DNA of 64,000 nt from Lichenifustis flavocetrariae (GTDB taxonomy: Bacteria > Pseudomonadota > Alphaproteobacteria > Rhizobiales > Beijerinckiaceae). The notes under the pieces are model-generated. The model worked only from the letters and a program-made list of their open reading frames with translations, had not been told where the DNA came from and did not search any database. Positions 8,399-17,430 of this stretch are shown here, one piece after another (positions within the stretch are counted from its first letter, which is position 1; each line of letters starts with the position of its first letter). The position numbers and the translations under genes are program-made. Where the stretch lies: positions 1 to 64,000 of the forward strand of contig NZ_JAMOIM010000017.1 of NCBI RefSeq assembly GCF_026130545.1, read 5' to 3'.

Positions 8399-9042
8399 GC
8401 GCCACGCTCCCGCATCAATTGCACGATTCCGCCTCGCATGGCGGGTATCCCCAAGCCGGTTTCGGAGGAGGTGAGAAGCACCGTTGGAAAAGCAGCCGGG
8501 TGCCGGCGCAAGTCGGTCTCCGTGCGCTCACACACGGCGTCTCGGTCCATCTGTTTCACTTCATCGGCTTTCGTCAGCACGACTGCGAACGAGATCGCCG
8601 AGCGATCGAACACGTCCATGGTCTCGTGGTCGACCGGCTTCAGTCCGTGCCGGGCATCGATGAGAAGATAAACCCGCAGAAGCGAGGCCCGGCCCCGAAG
8701 AAAGTCCTGTGCGAGTTTCGTCCAGGCCGTCACCTTGTCCTTGCCGACCGCCGCATAGCCGTATCCCGGCATGTCGACGAGTTGCAGCCGATGGGCGAGG
8801 TCGAAGAAATTGAGCTGCTGCGTCCGCCCGGGCGTCTGCGACGTGCGGGCCAGGGCCTTGCGGCCGGTGAGCGCGTTGAGCAGCGACGACTTGCCGACGT
8901 TGGAGCGACCCGCGAAGGCGATTTCCGGCAAGGTCATCGGCGGCAGCGCCCCCGCATTGTCGGCCCCGGCGACAAAATCGCAGGTCTGCGCGAAGAGCTT
9001 CCGCCCGGCTTCCACATCGTCTTCGCTGGGAGCGTCGATCAC
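8395..9042 (-). CDS. engB: Ribosome biogenesis GTP-binding protein YihA/EngB
   Basis: 215 residues. A TRAFAC-class GTPase needed for 50S subunit assembly. G1 is [10 protein letters not shown] (about residues 44-53), G2 threonine is in [11 protein letters not shown]3 is DMPGYG, and G4 is TKAD. The frame starts with an ATG overlapping the yidC stop (ATGA) and ends overlapping argB, so translation is coupled through the block. The order yidC-engB-argB is typical of Rhizobiales. Nothing is unusual. Confidence 0.96.
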   Translation of the reverse strand: MIDAPSEDDVEAGRKLFAQTCDFVAGADNAGALPPMTLPEIAFAGRSNVGKSSLLNALTGRKALARTSQTPGRTQQLNFFDLAHRLQLVDMPGYGYAAVGKDKVTAWTKLAQDFLRGRASLLRVYLLIDARHGLKPVDHETMDVFDRSAISFAVVLTKADEVKQMDRDAVCERTETDLRRHPAAFPTVLLTSSETGLGIPAMRGGIVQLMRERGA

Positions 9043-10841
9043 GCGGGCTTCTTGCGGAACATGTTGGTTAGATTATCCCACAACTCGATCTTCGCACCCG
9101 CCTTATGCGAGATCAACAATTGCTGAAGCACCGTCAGTAGGTTGTTCCAGCTGTAGTAGATCACGAGACCCGACGGAAAAGCGCTCAACGTGTAGGTGAA
9201 GATCACCGGCATCCAGGCGAACATGGTCTTCTGAACCGGATCGGGTGGCTCCGGCTGCATCTTCATCTGCAGGAACATGGTGAACCCCATGATGATGGGC
9301 CATGCGCCGATCATCAGGATGTGCGGCGGAGTGTAAGGGATCAGTCCGAAAAGGTTGAAGACGCTGGTCGGGTCGGGCGCCGACAAATCCTTGATCCAGC
9401 CATAGAACGGCGCCTGCCGCATCTCGATCGTGATGAAGATCACTTTATAAAGCGAGAAGAAGATCGGGATCTGGATCAGCATCGGCAGACAGCCCGAGAC
9501 CGGATTGATCTTCTCGGCCTTGTAGAGCGCCATCGTGGCTTCCTGCTGCTTCTGCCGGTCGTCCGGGAAGCGCTCCTTGATGGCCGCCATCTGCGGCTGC
9601 ACCTTCTTCATCTTCGCCATCGACATGTAGGATTTGTTGGCGAGCGGGAAGAAGAGGCCCTTGAGCAGCACCGTGGTGATCAGGATCGCGATACCGAAAT
9701 TACCGGTGAGCTTGAACAAATAGTCGATGACGCTGAAGAGCGGCTTGGTGATGAAATAAAACCACCCCCAGTCGATCAGAAGGTCGAATTTTTTGATCCC
9801 GAGGCCCGTCTCGTAGTTATTGATCGTGTTGACTTCCTTGGCACCGGCGAAAACCCGGGACGTGACCGTGACAATGGCGCCCGGCGCAACCGACTGGGAA
9901 TTGTCCAGAACATCCGTCTGGTAGTTCTTCGGCTCCTCGGCGCCCGTCACGGAAAAACGGCCCTTGAACGCCTGGGACTGGTCAGGGATCACGGCGGCGG
10001 CCCAGTATTTGTCGGTGAACCCGATCCAGCCTCCGGTCCCGTCCAGGGTCTTGGTTTGATTTGTCTCCTTGGCAATGGCGTCGTATTTGATTTCCTGCAC
10101 GCCGCTATCGCCGATGACGCCGATGAGCCCTTCGTGCAGGACCGCGTAATTCGACGTGATGGGCTTCCCGTGTCGCGACACGAGCGCATAGGGGAACAAG
10201 GTCACCGGAGCGGTTCCCTTGTTCTCCACGCTGTCGGCCACCGTGAACATGTATTTGCCGTCCACCGCGATGGTGCGGCGGAACACAAGCCCCTGACCGT
10301 TGTCATAGGTGAGCGTCACCGGCTTCTCGGTCGACAACTCGGTCGCATCAGCCTTCCAGATCGTGTTGGCGTCCGGCACCGCGCCGGCGGCGCCGGGCTG
10401 CCCGACGAAACCGGTTTCGGCATAGAACGGGTGCGGCGCCCCTGAGGGAGACAGGAGGTCGATGATCGGGCTGTTGGGCTCGACGGTCTCGCGATAGTCC
10501 TTCAACGACACGTCGTCGATGCGGCCGCCCTTGAGATTGATCGATCCGGAGAGGCTTGGCGTCTCCAGTTTGATGCGCGGCGTATCGGCCAACACCTCTT
10601 GCCGCGACCGCTCGATCGCCGGGGTCGTCGGCACACCGGCCGGCGTCGTGGCTGCGCCCGAAGGCGCGATGGGATTCGTGGTTGTGCCTGGGGCCTGGGC
10701 GGCGCCCGACGCCGTCTGCGCCTGCTGGGCCGCGTCGCGCGGCTTATGCATCTGGGGCCAGCCGTAAAAGAAGTTCCAGCCGACGATGAACAGGATCGAC
10801 AGCGCGATGGCCAGATACAGATTCTTGTTATCGTCGGTCAT
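9039..10841 (-). CDS. yidC: Membrane protein insertase YidC
   Basis: 600 residues. Inserts and folds inner-membrane proteins, alone or with SecYEG, including cytochrome oxidase and ATP synthase subunits. An N-terminal membrane segment ([19 protein letters not shown], residues 8-26) is followed by an Ala/Pro/Thr-rich linker of about 50 residues and a large periplasmic domain. The conserved Oxa1/YidC core occupies about residues 370-590, with the [22 protein letters not shown] helix-loop and the coiled cytoplasmic hairpin [20 protein letters not shown]. It lies 59 bp after rnpA and overlaps engB by 4 bp. Confidence 0.97.
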   Translation of the reverse strand: MTDDNKNLYLAIALSILFIVGWNFFYGWPQMHKPRDAAQQAQTASGAAQAPGTTTNPIAPSGAATTPAGVPTTPAIERSRQEVLADTPRIKLETPSLSGSINLKGGRIDDVSLKDYRETVEPNSPIIDLLSPSGAPHPFYAETGFVGQPGAAGAVPDANTIWKADATELSTEKPVTLTYDNGQGLVFRRTIAVDGKYMFTVADSVENKGTAPVTLFPYALVSRHGKPITSNYAVLHEGLIGVIGDSGVQEIKYDAIAKETNQTKTLDGTGGWIGFTDKYWAAAVIPDQSQAFKGRFSVTGAEEPKNYQTDVLDNSQSVAPGAIVTVTSRVFAGAKEVNTINNYETGLGIKKFDLLIDWGWFYFITKPLFSVIDYLFKLTGNFGIAILITTVLLKGLFFPLANKSYMSMAKMKKVQPQMAAIKERFPDDRQKQQEATMALYKAEKINPVSGCLPMLIQIPIFFSLYKVIFITIEMRQAPFYGWIKDLSAPDPTSVFNLFGLIPYTPPHILMIGAWPIIMGFTMFLQMKMQPEPPDPVQKTMFAWMPVIFTYTLSAFPSGLVIYYSWNNLLTVLQQLLISHKAGAKIELWDNLTNMFRKKPA

Positions 10842-10900
10842 TCGTCACTGCTGAATACAAGGAATCTATGGCCGATCCATATGGCTTCGGCATGACGGAA

Positions 10901-11359
10901 TCAGGACTCAGGATTGGATGGCCCGAGGCTTTTGCCTCGCGGCCCTCGACCATTCCGAGGTGCCGCATGCACCTTCTCGATGGCAAACTTGAGGCTCCGG
11001 GCGAGCGCCTCGCTCCGGGCCGAAAGGATCTCGCGCCGCGCGACGATCACGTAATCATGCACCGGCCGAAGCCCGAGATCATCACGCAGGCGAACGACTT
11101 CGCGCAGGCGCCGCTTGATGCGATTCCGCTCGACGGCACCGCCGACCTTCTTTGTGACCGTGAAGCCGACACGAGGCAGGTCCATCCCGGTCGAACCGGC
11201 ACGAGCACCCATCTGGACCGTAAACAACGAAGCGTGACTCTTTCTCCCAGACGCGACCCTGAGAAAATCGCTTCGCTTTTTCAAACGCACCGGGATCGCA
11301 TGTCGAGGCTGAAGAGAACCCGCCTCAGTCTCGTCGATCGCCGGTGTCGCCTGATCCAT
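10901..11359 (-). CDS. rnpA: Ribonuclease P protein component
   Basis: 152 residues from ATG 11359. The protein subunit binds the RNase P RNA and helps cleave tRNA 5' leaders. The family core starts at IPVRLKKRSDFLRV and contains the RNR motif in ERNRIKRRLREVVRL and the AlaArg-type strand HDYVIVARREIL. It has a charged C-terminal tail of about 25 residues. The same frame is open upstream to 11446, where it would overlap rpmH by 59 bp; I prefer 11359 because it lies 28 bp after the rpmH stop and the extra residues look like out-of-frame rpmH. It is co-transcribed with rpmH and yidC. Confidence 0.92.
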   Translation of the reverse strand: MDQATPAIDETEAGSLQPRHAIPVRLKKRSDFLRVASGRKSHASLFTVQMGARAGSTGMDLPRVGFTVTKKVGGAVERNRIKRRLREVVRLRDDLGLRPVHDYVIVARREILSARSEALARSLKFAIEKVHAAPRNGRGPRGKSLGPSNPES

Positions 11360-11387
11360 CTGTTTCGATCGATCCGCGACGTCAGTC

Positions 11388-11522
11388 TCAGGCCGACAGG
11401 CGCTTGCGGCCGCGGCTACGACGCGCCGCGATGATCTTGCGACCACCCACAGTCGCCATTCTGGCGCGAAATCCGTGGCGACGCTTGCGCACGATCTTGC
11501 TGGGTTGGAAAGTGCGTTTCAC
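11388..11522 (-). CDS. rpmH: 50S ribosomal protein L34
   Basis: 44 residues, full family length. The product begins (M)[20 protein letters not shown] and continues with the [21 protein letters not shown] pattern, an essentially invariant L34 sequence. The start is GTG at 11522. It heads the rpmH-rnpA-yidC-engB-argB block; its promoter should lie in 11523-11794, which is shared with the divergent flavoprotein gene and holds no other gene I can support. Confidence 0.97.
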   Translation of the reverse strand: MKRTFQPSKIVRKRRHGFRARMATVGGRKIIAARRSRGRKRLSA

Positions 11523-11794
11523 GTTTCTGCTCCGGTTCCCCAGACCGCACTCAGCTGCGGTCTTGTTATCAAGGTTGGCGTGTACCCGAATTTTCGGGCG
11601 AACCACGACAAAGGTCTCCCATCAAAGCCTCTCGGCGTCGGGGAGCGCGATGGCCGGCTTATGCGTGAAGCAGGCCTGCAAGTCAATGACAAGCGACCCG
11701 AGAACCCTGTTTTGCGACCGAGGCGCGGTGGTTTAAGGAGCCAGACCTTTCGACGACATCGATCGCTCCATTTTCCACTCACGCGGATCGGCCT

Positions 11795-13171
11795 GTGACA
11801 GCACCACCCACGGATCCCGACCTGTGCGTCATCGGCGCCAGCGAAGCCGGGCGCGCGGCAGCCATCGGAGCCATCGCGCTGGGCTTGACCGTCACCATGG
11901 TGGACGATGGTGACCCGAGCGGCATGGACAACCCCGACCTCCTGATCGAGGTCCTGCGGCGCGCGACAGAATACCGGGATGGCCTCTCCTCGGGCGCGCC
12001 GATCGATCAGGCAGAGGTTTGGCGAAGGGTCGAGCGGACGCTGGCACGGGCGGCTGCGGAGCGCTCGCATGCGCGCCTTGCGGCCATGAATATTCGAATC
12101 GTGCGCGGCAGCGCGAAGTTTGCCGATGCGACAAGCATCACGGCAGCGGGCATGACGATCCGCGCGCGGCGGATCTTTATCGCATCGGGCAGCCTGGTCT
12201 CGCAACGAGCGGAAGCGCCGCCGGAGCTGCCGGGCAGCCTCACCATGGACAGTTTGCGGCGAATGCCCTGCCTGCCCCATCATCTCCTGATTCTCGGCGG
12301 CGATCATGAGGCAGTCTCGGTCGCTCAAGCCCTTTCCGGTCTCGGCTCGCAAGTGACAGTCTTGGCCGATCCATTGCTGCCAGACTTCGATCCTGAATTG
12401 ACCGCCCCGCTGCTCGCCCAGTTGGTACGGCGTGGTATCAGATTGGTCGAAGGCCCACTCTCGCGCATCCGGCAGGCCGAAGATGAAGTCGCCGTCGAGA
12501 TGACCGACGGCAACGTGGTGACAGGGTCTCATATCCTTCGGCTCGACCGCAGCCTGCCGGACATCACGGCATATGCGCCAGATCGCGCCGGCATCAGCCA
12601 CGGAAACGGTACACCGCTCCTCAATCACACGCTGCGGACCACCAATTCGCGCGTCTATGCCGTCGGGCTCGCTGCGGGTGCGAAAAGCGCCGCCATGGCA
12701 CGGGCGCAAGCCGCAGTCGCTCTTCGGGCGGCCTTCCTGCGTCAGCCGGCCCGCATGAGGCCGGAGACACTGGCCACCGTCACAGCCACGGAGCCGCGGA
12801 TTGCGACGATCGGGCTTTCAGACAAGGAGGCGGCGGCCCGGGGGCCGATCACGGTCTGGCGCTGGCCCTTCGCCGAGACCGGAGCCGGGATGGCTGGTGA
12901 TCGAACGGCGGTCGGGCACCTCAAGGTCGTCGCGGATCGGCGTGGCCGTATCCTGGGCGTCGGCATGGTCGGTGACGGCGTGGCGGAATCGATTCCCTTC
13001 TGGTCGCTTGCCGTGGCGCAGGGCCTGGATTTGGCCGATCTCGCCGATGTGGCCCTCCCGTCCCCCTCGTGGTCGGACGCGTCTCGGGCCATTGCGCTCA
13101 GCCACGCCGCGGGACGGCTCCGCAACCCTTGGGTCAAACGCGCCCTGCGGATTCTGCGCTGGCTTGGATAG
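11795..13171 (+). CDS. FAD-dependent pyridine nucleotide-disulfide-type oxidoreductase lacking catalytic residues
   Basis: 458 residues with the domain plan of the dihydrolipoamide dehydrogenase/mercuric reductase family: an N-terminal FAD motif (CVIGASEAGRAAA, a variant of GxGxxG), a second nucleotide fold (LLILGGDHEAVSVAQALSGLG) and a C-terminal dimerisation domain from about residue 340 (EPRIATIGLSDKEA). The redox-active GGTCxNxGCIPS segment is absent; the equivalent region reads DPSGMDNPDLLIE. The C-terminal HPTxxE dyad is replaced by LPSPSWSD. Disulfide chemistry is therefore not expected. The start is GTG at 11795. It is a lone plus-strand gene, 5 bp before a convergent amidotransferase. 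The role is unknown; an NAD(P)H-dependent flavoprotein without the dithiol or a degenerate member are both possible. Confidence 0.82.
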   Translation: MTAPPTDPDLCVIGASEAGRAAAIGAIALGLTVTMVDDGDPSGMDNPDLLIEVLRRATEYRDGLSSGAPIDQAEVWRRVERTLARAAAERSHARLAAMNIRIVRGSAKFADATSITAAGMTIRARRIFIASGSLVSQRAEAPPELPGSLTMDSLRRMPCLPHHLLILGGDHEAVSVAQALSGLGSQVTVLADPLLPDFDPELTAPLLAQLVRRGIRLVEGPLSRIRQAEDEVAVEMTDGNVVTGSHILRLDRSLPDITAYAPDRAGISHGNGTPLLNHTLRTTNSRVYAVGLAAGAKSAAMARAQAAVALRAAFLRQPARMRPETLATVTATEPRIATIGLSDKEAAARGPITVWRWPFAETGAGMAGDRTAVGHLKVVADRRGRILGVGMVGDGVAESIPFWSLAVAQGLDLADLADVALPSPSWSDASRAIALSHAAGRLRNPWVKRALRILRWLG

Positions 13172-13176
13172 GCCGC

Positions 13177-13965
13177 CTATGCGGCGCGTCGTTCTTCCAT
13201 GTCGATCGGCGCGATGCGGACGGGTTGGCCGGGCGCGGCGATCAACACGCAGGCCTGCGGCACCTCCCGCCAGCGGGCGCGCTCCCCGTCAAGCGGCTCG
13301 GACACGACCAGGAGGTTGCGCGGTGTCTGGCGCCAATACAGCGACGGCGCCCGGCCGTCCGAAGCCCAGCGGAACGCATAGATGTGCGTACCGTCAGTGA
13401 CCGCGGCCGTGAAGCGGAGCGCTTCGGCAACATTCGCTTGCCGCATCAGGTGCTGGACTTGCAGAAGCGTCATGCCGATGGCCCGGACGGGATCCTCCGC
13501 CAAGCCGTTCGACATGGCGGCCAGAAACAACGCCTCCGAATCGGTCGTTCCGGTGCGGAACGGATAGATGTCGTCGGCGATCAGGTCTTCCATGCGGCGC
13601 TTGACGGCTGCGTAACCACCCACTTGACCGTTGTGCATGAACAGCGTCTTGCCCACCGCGAAGGGGTGGCAGTTGGACCGCGCCGTCGCGGGTCCCGTCG
13701 AGGCCCGCACATGCGCGAAGAAGAGCCGGGACTGCACCTGATAGCAGAGGTTGCGCAGGTTCTCGTCTGACCAGGCCGGGCGCGTCTCACGATAAAGGCC
13801 GGGGATGTCGCGCTCGCCGTACCAGCCGATGCCGAAACCGTCCCCATTCGTCGCCACCTTGCATTCCGCCGCGTGGAGGGACTGAGCGATCAGCGAATGC
13901 GCGGGCTCGGCCACCAGCGTGTCGAGGTAGATGGGTTCTCCTTGATATGCGATCCAGCGGCACAT
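13177..13965 (-). CDS. Class II glutamine amidotransferase domain protein
   Basis: 262 residues. The start is set at ATG 13965 so that the protein begins MCRWIAYQGEP, leaving Cys2 as the N-terminal nucleophile after methionine removal. The open frame extends 17 codons upstream, but that would bury the nucleophile. Further class II features are NGDGFGIGWYG, the FFAHVRAST segment and the HNGQVGGY loop that binds glutamine. It resembles the YafJ/EgtC-like stand-alone group. No ergothioneine genes are adjacent, so the acceptor is unknown. It faces the flavoprotein gene and lies upstream of nothing obviously related. Confidence 0.88.
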   Translation of the reverse strand: MCRWIAYQGEPIYLDTLVAEPAHSLIAQSLHAAECKVATNGDGFGIGWYGERDIPGLYRETRPAWSDENLRNLCYQVQSRLFFAHVRASTGPATARSNCHPFAVGKTLFMHNGQVGGYAAVKRRMEDLIADDIYPFRTGTTDSEALFLAAMSNGLAEDPVRAIGMTLLQVQHLMRQANVAEALRFTAAVTDGTHIYAFRWASDGRAPSLYWRQTPRNLLVVSEPLDGERARWREVPQACVLIAAPGQPVRIAPIDMEERRAA

Positions 13966-14050
13966 GGATGACTCGGGGCGATTCGTTCGGGGCGACCCTT
14001 CAAAATACGCGCCCACAAGGTTATCGAAACCTTAAGAAATATGGGTCCGA

Positions 14051-15379
14051 TCACGCAAGATGCTGCGACGCGGCAATAAGGTGAAAAAACGTTCCCGTGA
14101 CATGGCCGCGCCAGCTACCGACAGGCGCTGCCGGCTCATCATAGGCCGTACGCACCAGGGCAAAGGGAGGATCGTCGCCGGAATCCGTCACGCTTGCATA
14201 GTGGAACTCATGGCCCCGCAGCCGCGTCCCTGCCGGCCCGAGGCATGTCGGGCCCAGGAGCTCGGCATCCCGATAGCCAAGATGCAGCTTGCGCTTGGCG
14301 AAGCTCGTGGTCACCGACAGCAGGCCGGCCATGGCATGCATGGTCCCCTCGGCATCGGTCAGGCTTTTGCCGAGAACCATGTAGCCACCACATTCCCCGT
14401 GCACCGGCCGCGTCTCGGCGAAAGCACGGAGACCGCCGAGGAAATGCGAGGCAGCCGCGAGCCGGTGTCCATGCAGTTCCGGGTAGCCGCCCGGCAACCA
14501 GCAGGCATCCGCGGCTTCAGGCGGAGCCTCGTCCCGCAGCGGCGAAAACGGCAGGATCTCTGCCCCCTGCTGGCGCCATCCGTCGAGAAGATGCGGATAG
14601 ATGAAGGAGAACGCCTCGTCGCGCGCAAGCGCGATTCGCTGGCCGGGCGGACGCATCAAGGCGGCTGGGGAAGCCTCGAAACCGATACCGTCTCGGGCAA
14701 GATCGACCAGCGGCCCCATGGCGATGTGCTGTCCGGCGAAATCCGCCATCGCATCGAGCCGCTGATCGAGATCGGCCGTTTCCTCGGCCTGCACGAGCCC
14801 CAGATGGCGCTCGGGCAGCGCGAGTTGCGGCGCTTTGGGCAGTGCGGCCAGGAGCGGCAGGCCGACCCGATCGAGCGCAGAGGCGACCAGCCGCCGGTGC
14901 CGATCACTCCCCACGCGGTTCAGGATCACACCGGCAAGCTTGATCCTGGGATCGAAGGCGGCACATCCGGCGATCTGCGCCGCCGCGCTTTGCGCCTGTC
15001 CGCTCACGTCATGGACCAACACGACCGGCCATCCGAGCGCGGCCGCGATATCCGCCGTCGAGCCCGACCTCCCTTGGGGCGCCGGCACGCCGTCGAACAG
15101 GCCCATCAACCCTTCGCACAAAACGAGGTCGCAGCCCGCGCCGTTCCGGGCAGCGAGGCGTCGCACCATCTCGGGTTCCATGGCCCACGAATCGAGATTG
15201 AAACTCGGCCGGCCGCAGGCCCGCGCGTGAAAGGCCGGATCAATGTAATCCGGCCCGCATTTCGCCCCGGCGACCTTGACGCCAGCACGCGACAACGCGC
15301 GCAGGAGGCCCAAGGTCACCGTGGTCTTGCCGCTGCCCGAGCGCGGTCCGGCGATGACGAGGCCGCGCGGCATCGTCAT
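14051..15379 (-). CDS. cobB: Cobyrinic acid a,c-diamide synthase (hydrogenobyrinic acid a,c-diamide synthase)
   Basis: 442 residues. Uses glutamine and ATP to amidate the a and c side chains of (hydrogeno)byrinic acid. The N-terminal dethiobiotin-synthetase-like ATPase domain has the P-loop GPRSGSGKTTVTLG (about residues 11-24), and AGAKCGPDYIDPAFH matches the family. The C-terminal glutaminase domain carries the nucleophile in PVHGECGGYMVLG, and the late His in RGHEFHYA. The ATG overlaps the cobA stop (ATGA). It is the last gene of the cobL-cobE-cobM-cobA-cobB operon. In the aerobic route the product is the substrate for cobalt insertion by CobNST. Confidence 0.95.
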   Translation of the reverse strand: MTMPRGLVIAGPRSGSGKTTVTLGLLRALSRAGVKVAGAKCGPDYIDPAFHARACGRPSFNLDSWAMEPEMVRRLAARNGAGCDLVLCEGLMGLFDGVPAPQGRSGSTADIAAALGWPVVLVHDVSGQAQSAAAQIAGCAAFDPRIKLAGVILNRVGSDRHRRLVASALDRVGLPLLAALPKAPQLALPERHLGLVQAEETADLDQRLDAMADFAGQHIAMGPLVDLARDGIGFEASPAALMRPPGQRIALARDEAFSFIYPHLLDGWRQQGAEILPFSPLRDEAPPEAADACWLPGGYPELHGHRLAAASHFLGGLRAFAETRPVHGECGGYMVLGKSLTDAEGTMHAMAGLLSVTTSFAKRKLHLGYRDAELLGPTCLGPAGTRLRGHEFHYASVTDSGDDPPFALVRTAYDEPAAPVGSWRGHVTGTFFHLIAASQHLA

Positions 15380-16194
15380 GCTCCGCCCCGCAACGTGATG
15401 GCGAAGGGGGCGAGCACGGGCTGCAGTGCCACAATGGAGCCCACGGCCACCATGGCGGGCGCCCGGAGACGTTGTTCGACCGCGTCCTCGTGTGCCCGAT
15501 CAAGCCGCGTGATCAGCACGCGCTGCCTGACTGTCGTCGCCTCGGTCACGATCGCGACGGGCGTATCGGGCGAAAGGCCGCCGGCGATCAGTTCTGAGGC
15601 GATCCTGTCGAGAAACGTCATGCCCATATAGATGACGATGGGAAGATTGGTGCGCGCGAGCGCCCGCCAGTCATGGTCGTGCTCGCGGTCCGAGGCTTTG
15701 TGGCCGGTAGCGAGGATGACCGCATTGTTGGTGTCCCGGGTCGTGGCCGGAATGGCCGCATAGGCCAGGCCGCCCAGGCCCGCCGTGACACCCGGTACGA
15801 TCCGGAACGGAATACCGGCCGCCACCAGCGCCAGCGCCTCCTCTCCGCCGCGCCCGAACACGAAGGGATCGCCGCCCTTCAGGCGCAGCACGCGCTTGCC
15901 TTCGCGGGCGAGTTCCACCAGCCGCTCGGAGATATCGCGCTGCTTCGGCGACGGTTTGCCGCCGCGCTTGCCCGCGAATTCCCGCAGGGCGTCACCGCGG
16001 GTCAAAGCCAGGATCTCGTCGGCGACAAGCGCGTCGTAGACGACGGCATCCGCCTGAGCGAGCCCGTTGAGCGCATGCAAGGTCAACAGGCCGGGATCGC
16101 CCGGGCCGGCGCCGACGAGCCAGACCGTGCCGGGTGCAAAATCCGGCAGCGCTAAGCCCACCCGGTCCGCGATGGTCGACAAGGCATCCGCCAC
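15376..16194 (-). CDS. cobA: Uroporphyrinogen-III C-methyltransferase
   Basis: About 272 residues. Makes precorrin-2 from uroporphyrinogen III by two SAM-dependent methylations, the entry to corrinoids and siroheme. Tetrapyrrole methylase motifs are VWLVGAGPGDPGLLTLHAL, LKGGDPFVFGRGGEE and VPGVTAGLGGLAYAAIP. I place the start at GTG 16194 because AAGGAG lies about 10 bp upstream and the resulting length suits SUMT; the frame is open to ATG 16323, which would overlap cobM by 38 bp. It is a single-domain enzyme without the CysG siroheme part. It overlaps cobB downstream. Confidence 0.92.
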   Translation of the reverse strand: MADALSTIADRVGLALPDFAPGTVWLVGAGPGDPGLLTLHALNGLAQADAVVYDALVADEILALTRGDALREFAGKRGGKPSPKQRDISERLVELAREGKRVLRLKGGDPFVFGRGGEEALALVAAGIPFRIVPGVTAGLGGLAYAAIPATTRDTNNAVILATGHKASDREHDHDWRALARTNLPIVIYMGMTFLDRIASELIAGGLSPDTPVAIVTEATTVRQRVLITRLDRAHEDAVEQRLRAPAMVAVGSIVALQPVLAPFAITLRGGA

Positions 16195-16285
16195 GCGATG
16201 CTCCGCTCCTTGTTGATCTGTTACGGTCCAGGCAGGCTCATAGGGCAACAGGCGACGCAAGAGAACCTGACAGAGATAGCGCTCT

Positions 16286-17041
16286 TCAGTCGCCGCGAAA
16301 CCGACGGCGATATTCCGCATCATAGAGCGCGCTGTCCCGAAAACTCTCCGCCGTCAGCGTCCATCCGACCAGGATCAGCGCGGTGCGGTCCATCGGCTCC
16401 GCCTGCCACCGCTCGACGATGTCAGCCAACGTGCCGCGAAGGAGACGTTCATCGGGCCAGGAGGCTCGAAACACGAGCGCCACCGGGCAGGTCGGGCCGT
16501 AATGCGGCAAAAGCTCCGCGACCACACTGTCGAGCGCGTGGATCGAGAGATGGATGGCGAGCGTCGCGCCGGTGGCCGCGAAGCCCGCAAGCGTTTCCCG
16601 GTCCGGCATGGGTGAGGCGCGGCCATTCGTGCGAGTCAGCACCAACGACTGCCCCAAACCCGGCAGCGTCAGTTCTCGGCCGAGCGCCGCCGCCGCCGCC
16701 GCAAAGGCAGGGACGCCGGGCGTGACCGTATAGGGGATCCCAAGCCCTTCCAGCCGACGGATCTGCTCGCCCATGGCACTCCAGATCGAAAGATCGCCGG
16801 AATGCAGCCGCGCAACATCAAGCCCTGCCTCATGCGCGGCCGTCATCTCGGCCATGATGTCGTCGAGTGACAAGGCGGACGTGTCGACGCGGCGGGCCTC
16901 GCTCGGGCCGTAGGCCAGGATTTCCGGCGGCACCAGCGAGCCGGCGTAAAGGCAGACCGGGCAGCGGGCCACGAGGTCCCTGCCCCGCACGGTGATCAGG
17001 TCGGGCGCTCCCGGACCAGCGCCGATGAAATGGACCGTCAT
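16286..17041 (-). CDS. cobM: Precorrin-4 C11-methyltransferase
   Basis: 251 residues. Methylates C-11 of precorrin-4 with SAM, giving precorrin-5 in the aerobic cobalamin route. The family start [18 protein letters not shown], the [13 protein letters not shown] segment, [17 protein letters not shown] and [15 protein letters not shown] are all present. The ATG overlaps the cobE stop (ATGA). Length is normal and the gene is intact. Confidence 0.95.
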   Translation of the reverse strand: MTVHFIGAGPGAPDLITVRGRDLVARCPVCLYAGSLVPPEILAYGPSEARRVDTSALSLDDIMAEMTAAHEAGLDVARLHSGDLSIWSAMGEQIRRLEGLGIPYTVTPGVPAFAAAAAALGRELTLPGLGQSLVLTRTNGRASPMPDRETLAGFAATGATLAIHLSIHALDSVVAELLPHYGPTCPVALVFRASWPDERLLRGTLADIVERWQAEPMDRTALILVGWTLTAESFRDSALYDAEYRRRFRGD

Positions 17042-17430
17042 GCCGGATCATCGTCCATGCTTCGCGCGATCGCACAGGTGGCGCCTGCGGAGACGCGGCG
17101 GGACACCAGCAGCCGGGCGCCTGCTCCGGCACCCGCCAAGGCCGCGGCTTCCGCTACCGAGGCGACGCCCACGGCTTGCTCGACGCGCGCCGAACGGATC
17201 GACACGCCGGGAAGAGCCGCATTGAGAGCACCCAGCGGCAGAAAAATCATCGGGAGATCGAGAAGTGCCGCGGCTTCGTGGAGGCCGGGCTCGGCGTGCT
17301 TGGCCTCCAGGGTGAACAAACGCGCATCGGTCCTGTCCAAGCCCGTGCAAGTCTCGGTCACCAGCGCCACGATCGTCGCGGCCGAACACTCGCGCCTGCA
17401 ACCCACCCCGATGGCGAGACGACCGCTCAC
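17038..17430 (-). CDS. cobE: Cobalamin biosynthesis protein CobE (CbiG C-terminal-like)
   Basis: 130 residues. CobE is a small protein of the aerobic pathway homologous to the C-terminal domain of CbiG; its exact role is unsettled. The N-terminal [16 protein letters not shown] matches the GxGCRxG pattern of the family, followed by the helix [15 protein letters not shown] and the central [14 protein letters not shown] segment. The start is GTG 17430, which overlaps the cobL stop as GTGA; an in-frame ATG at 17448 is an alternative. The stop overlaps cobM. The position between cobL and cobM supports the assignment. Confidence 0.87.
   Translation of the reverse strand: MSGRLAIGVGCRRECSAATIVALVTETCTGLDRTDARLFTLEAKHAEPGLHEAAALLDLPMIFLPLGALNAALPGVSIRSARVEQAVGVASVAEAAALAGAGAGARLLVSRRVSAGATCAIARSMDDDPA

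Noticed and set aside
11360-11446. N-terminal extension of RnpA overlapping rpmH, as in Thermus-type overlapping genes
   Set aside because: The extra residues show no RnpA similarity, and a start at 11359 gives normal gene spacing.
14060-15631. 523-codon plus-strand frame over cobB and the end of cobA
   Set aside because: cobB and cobA motifs are complete on the minus strand; the plus frame has none.
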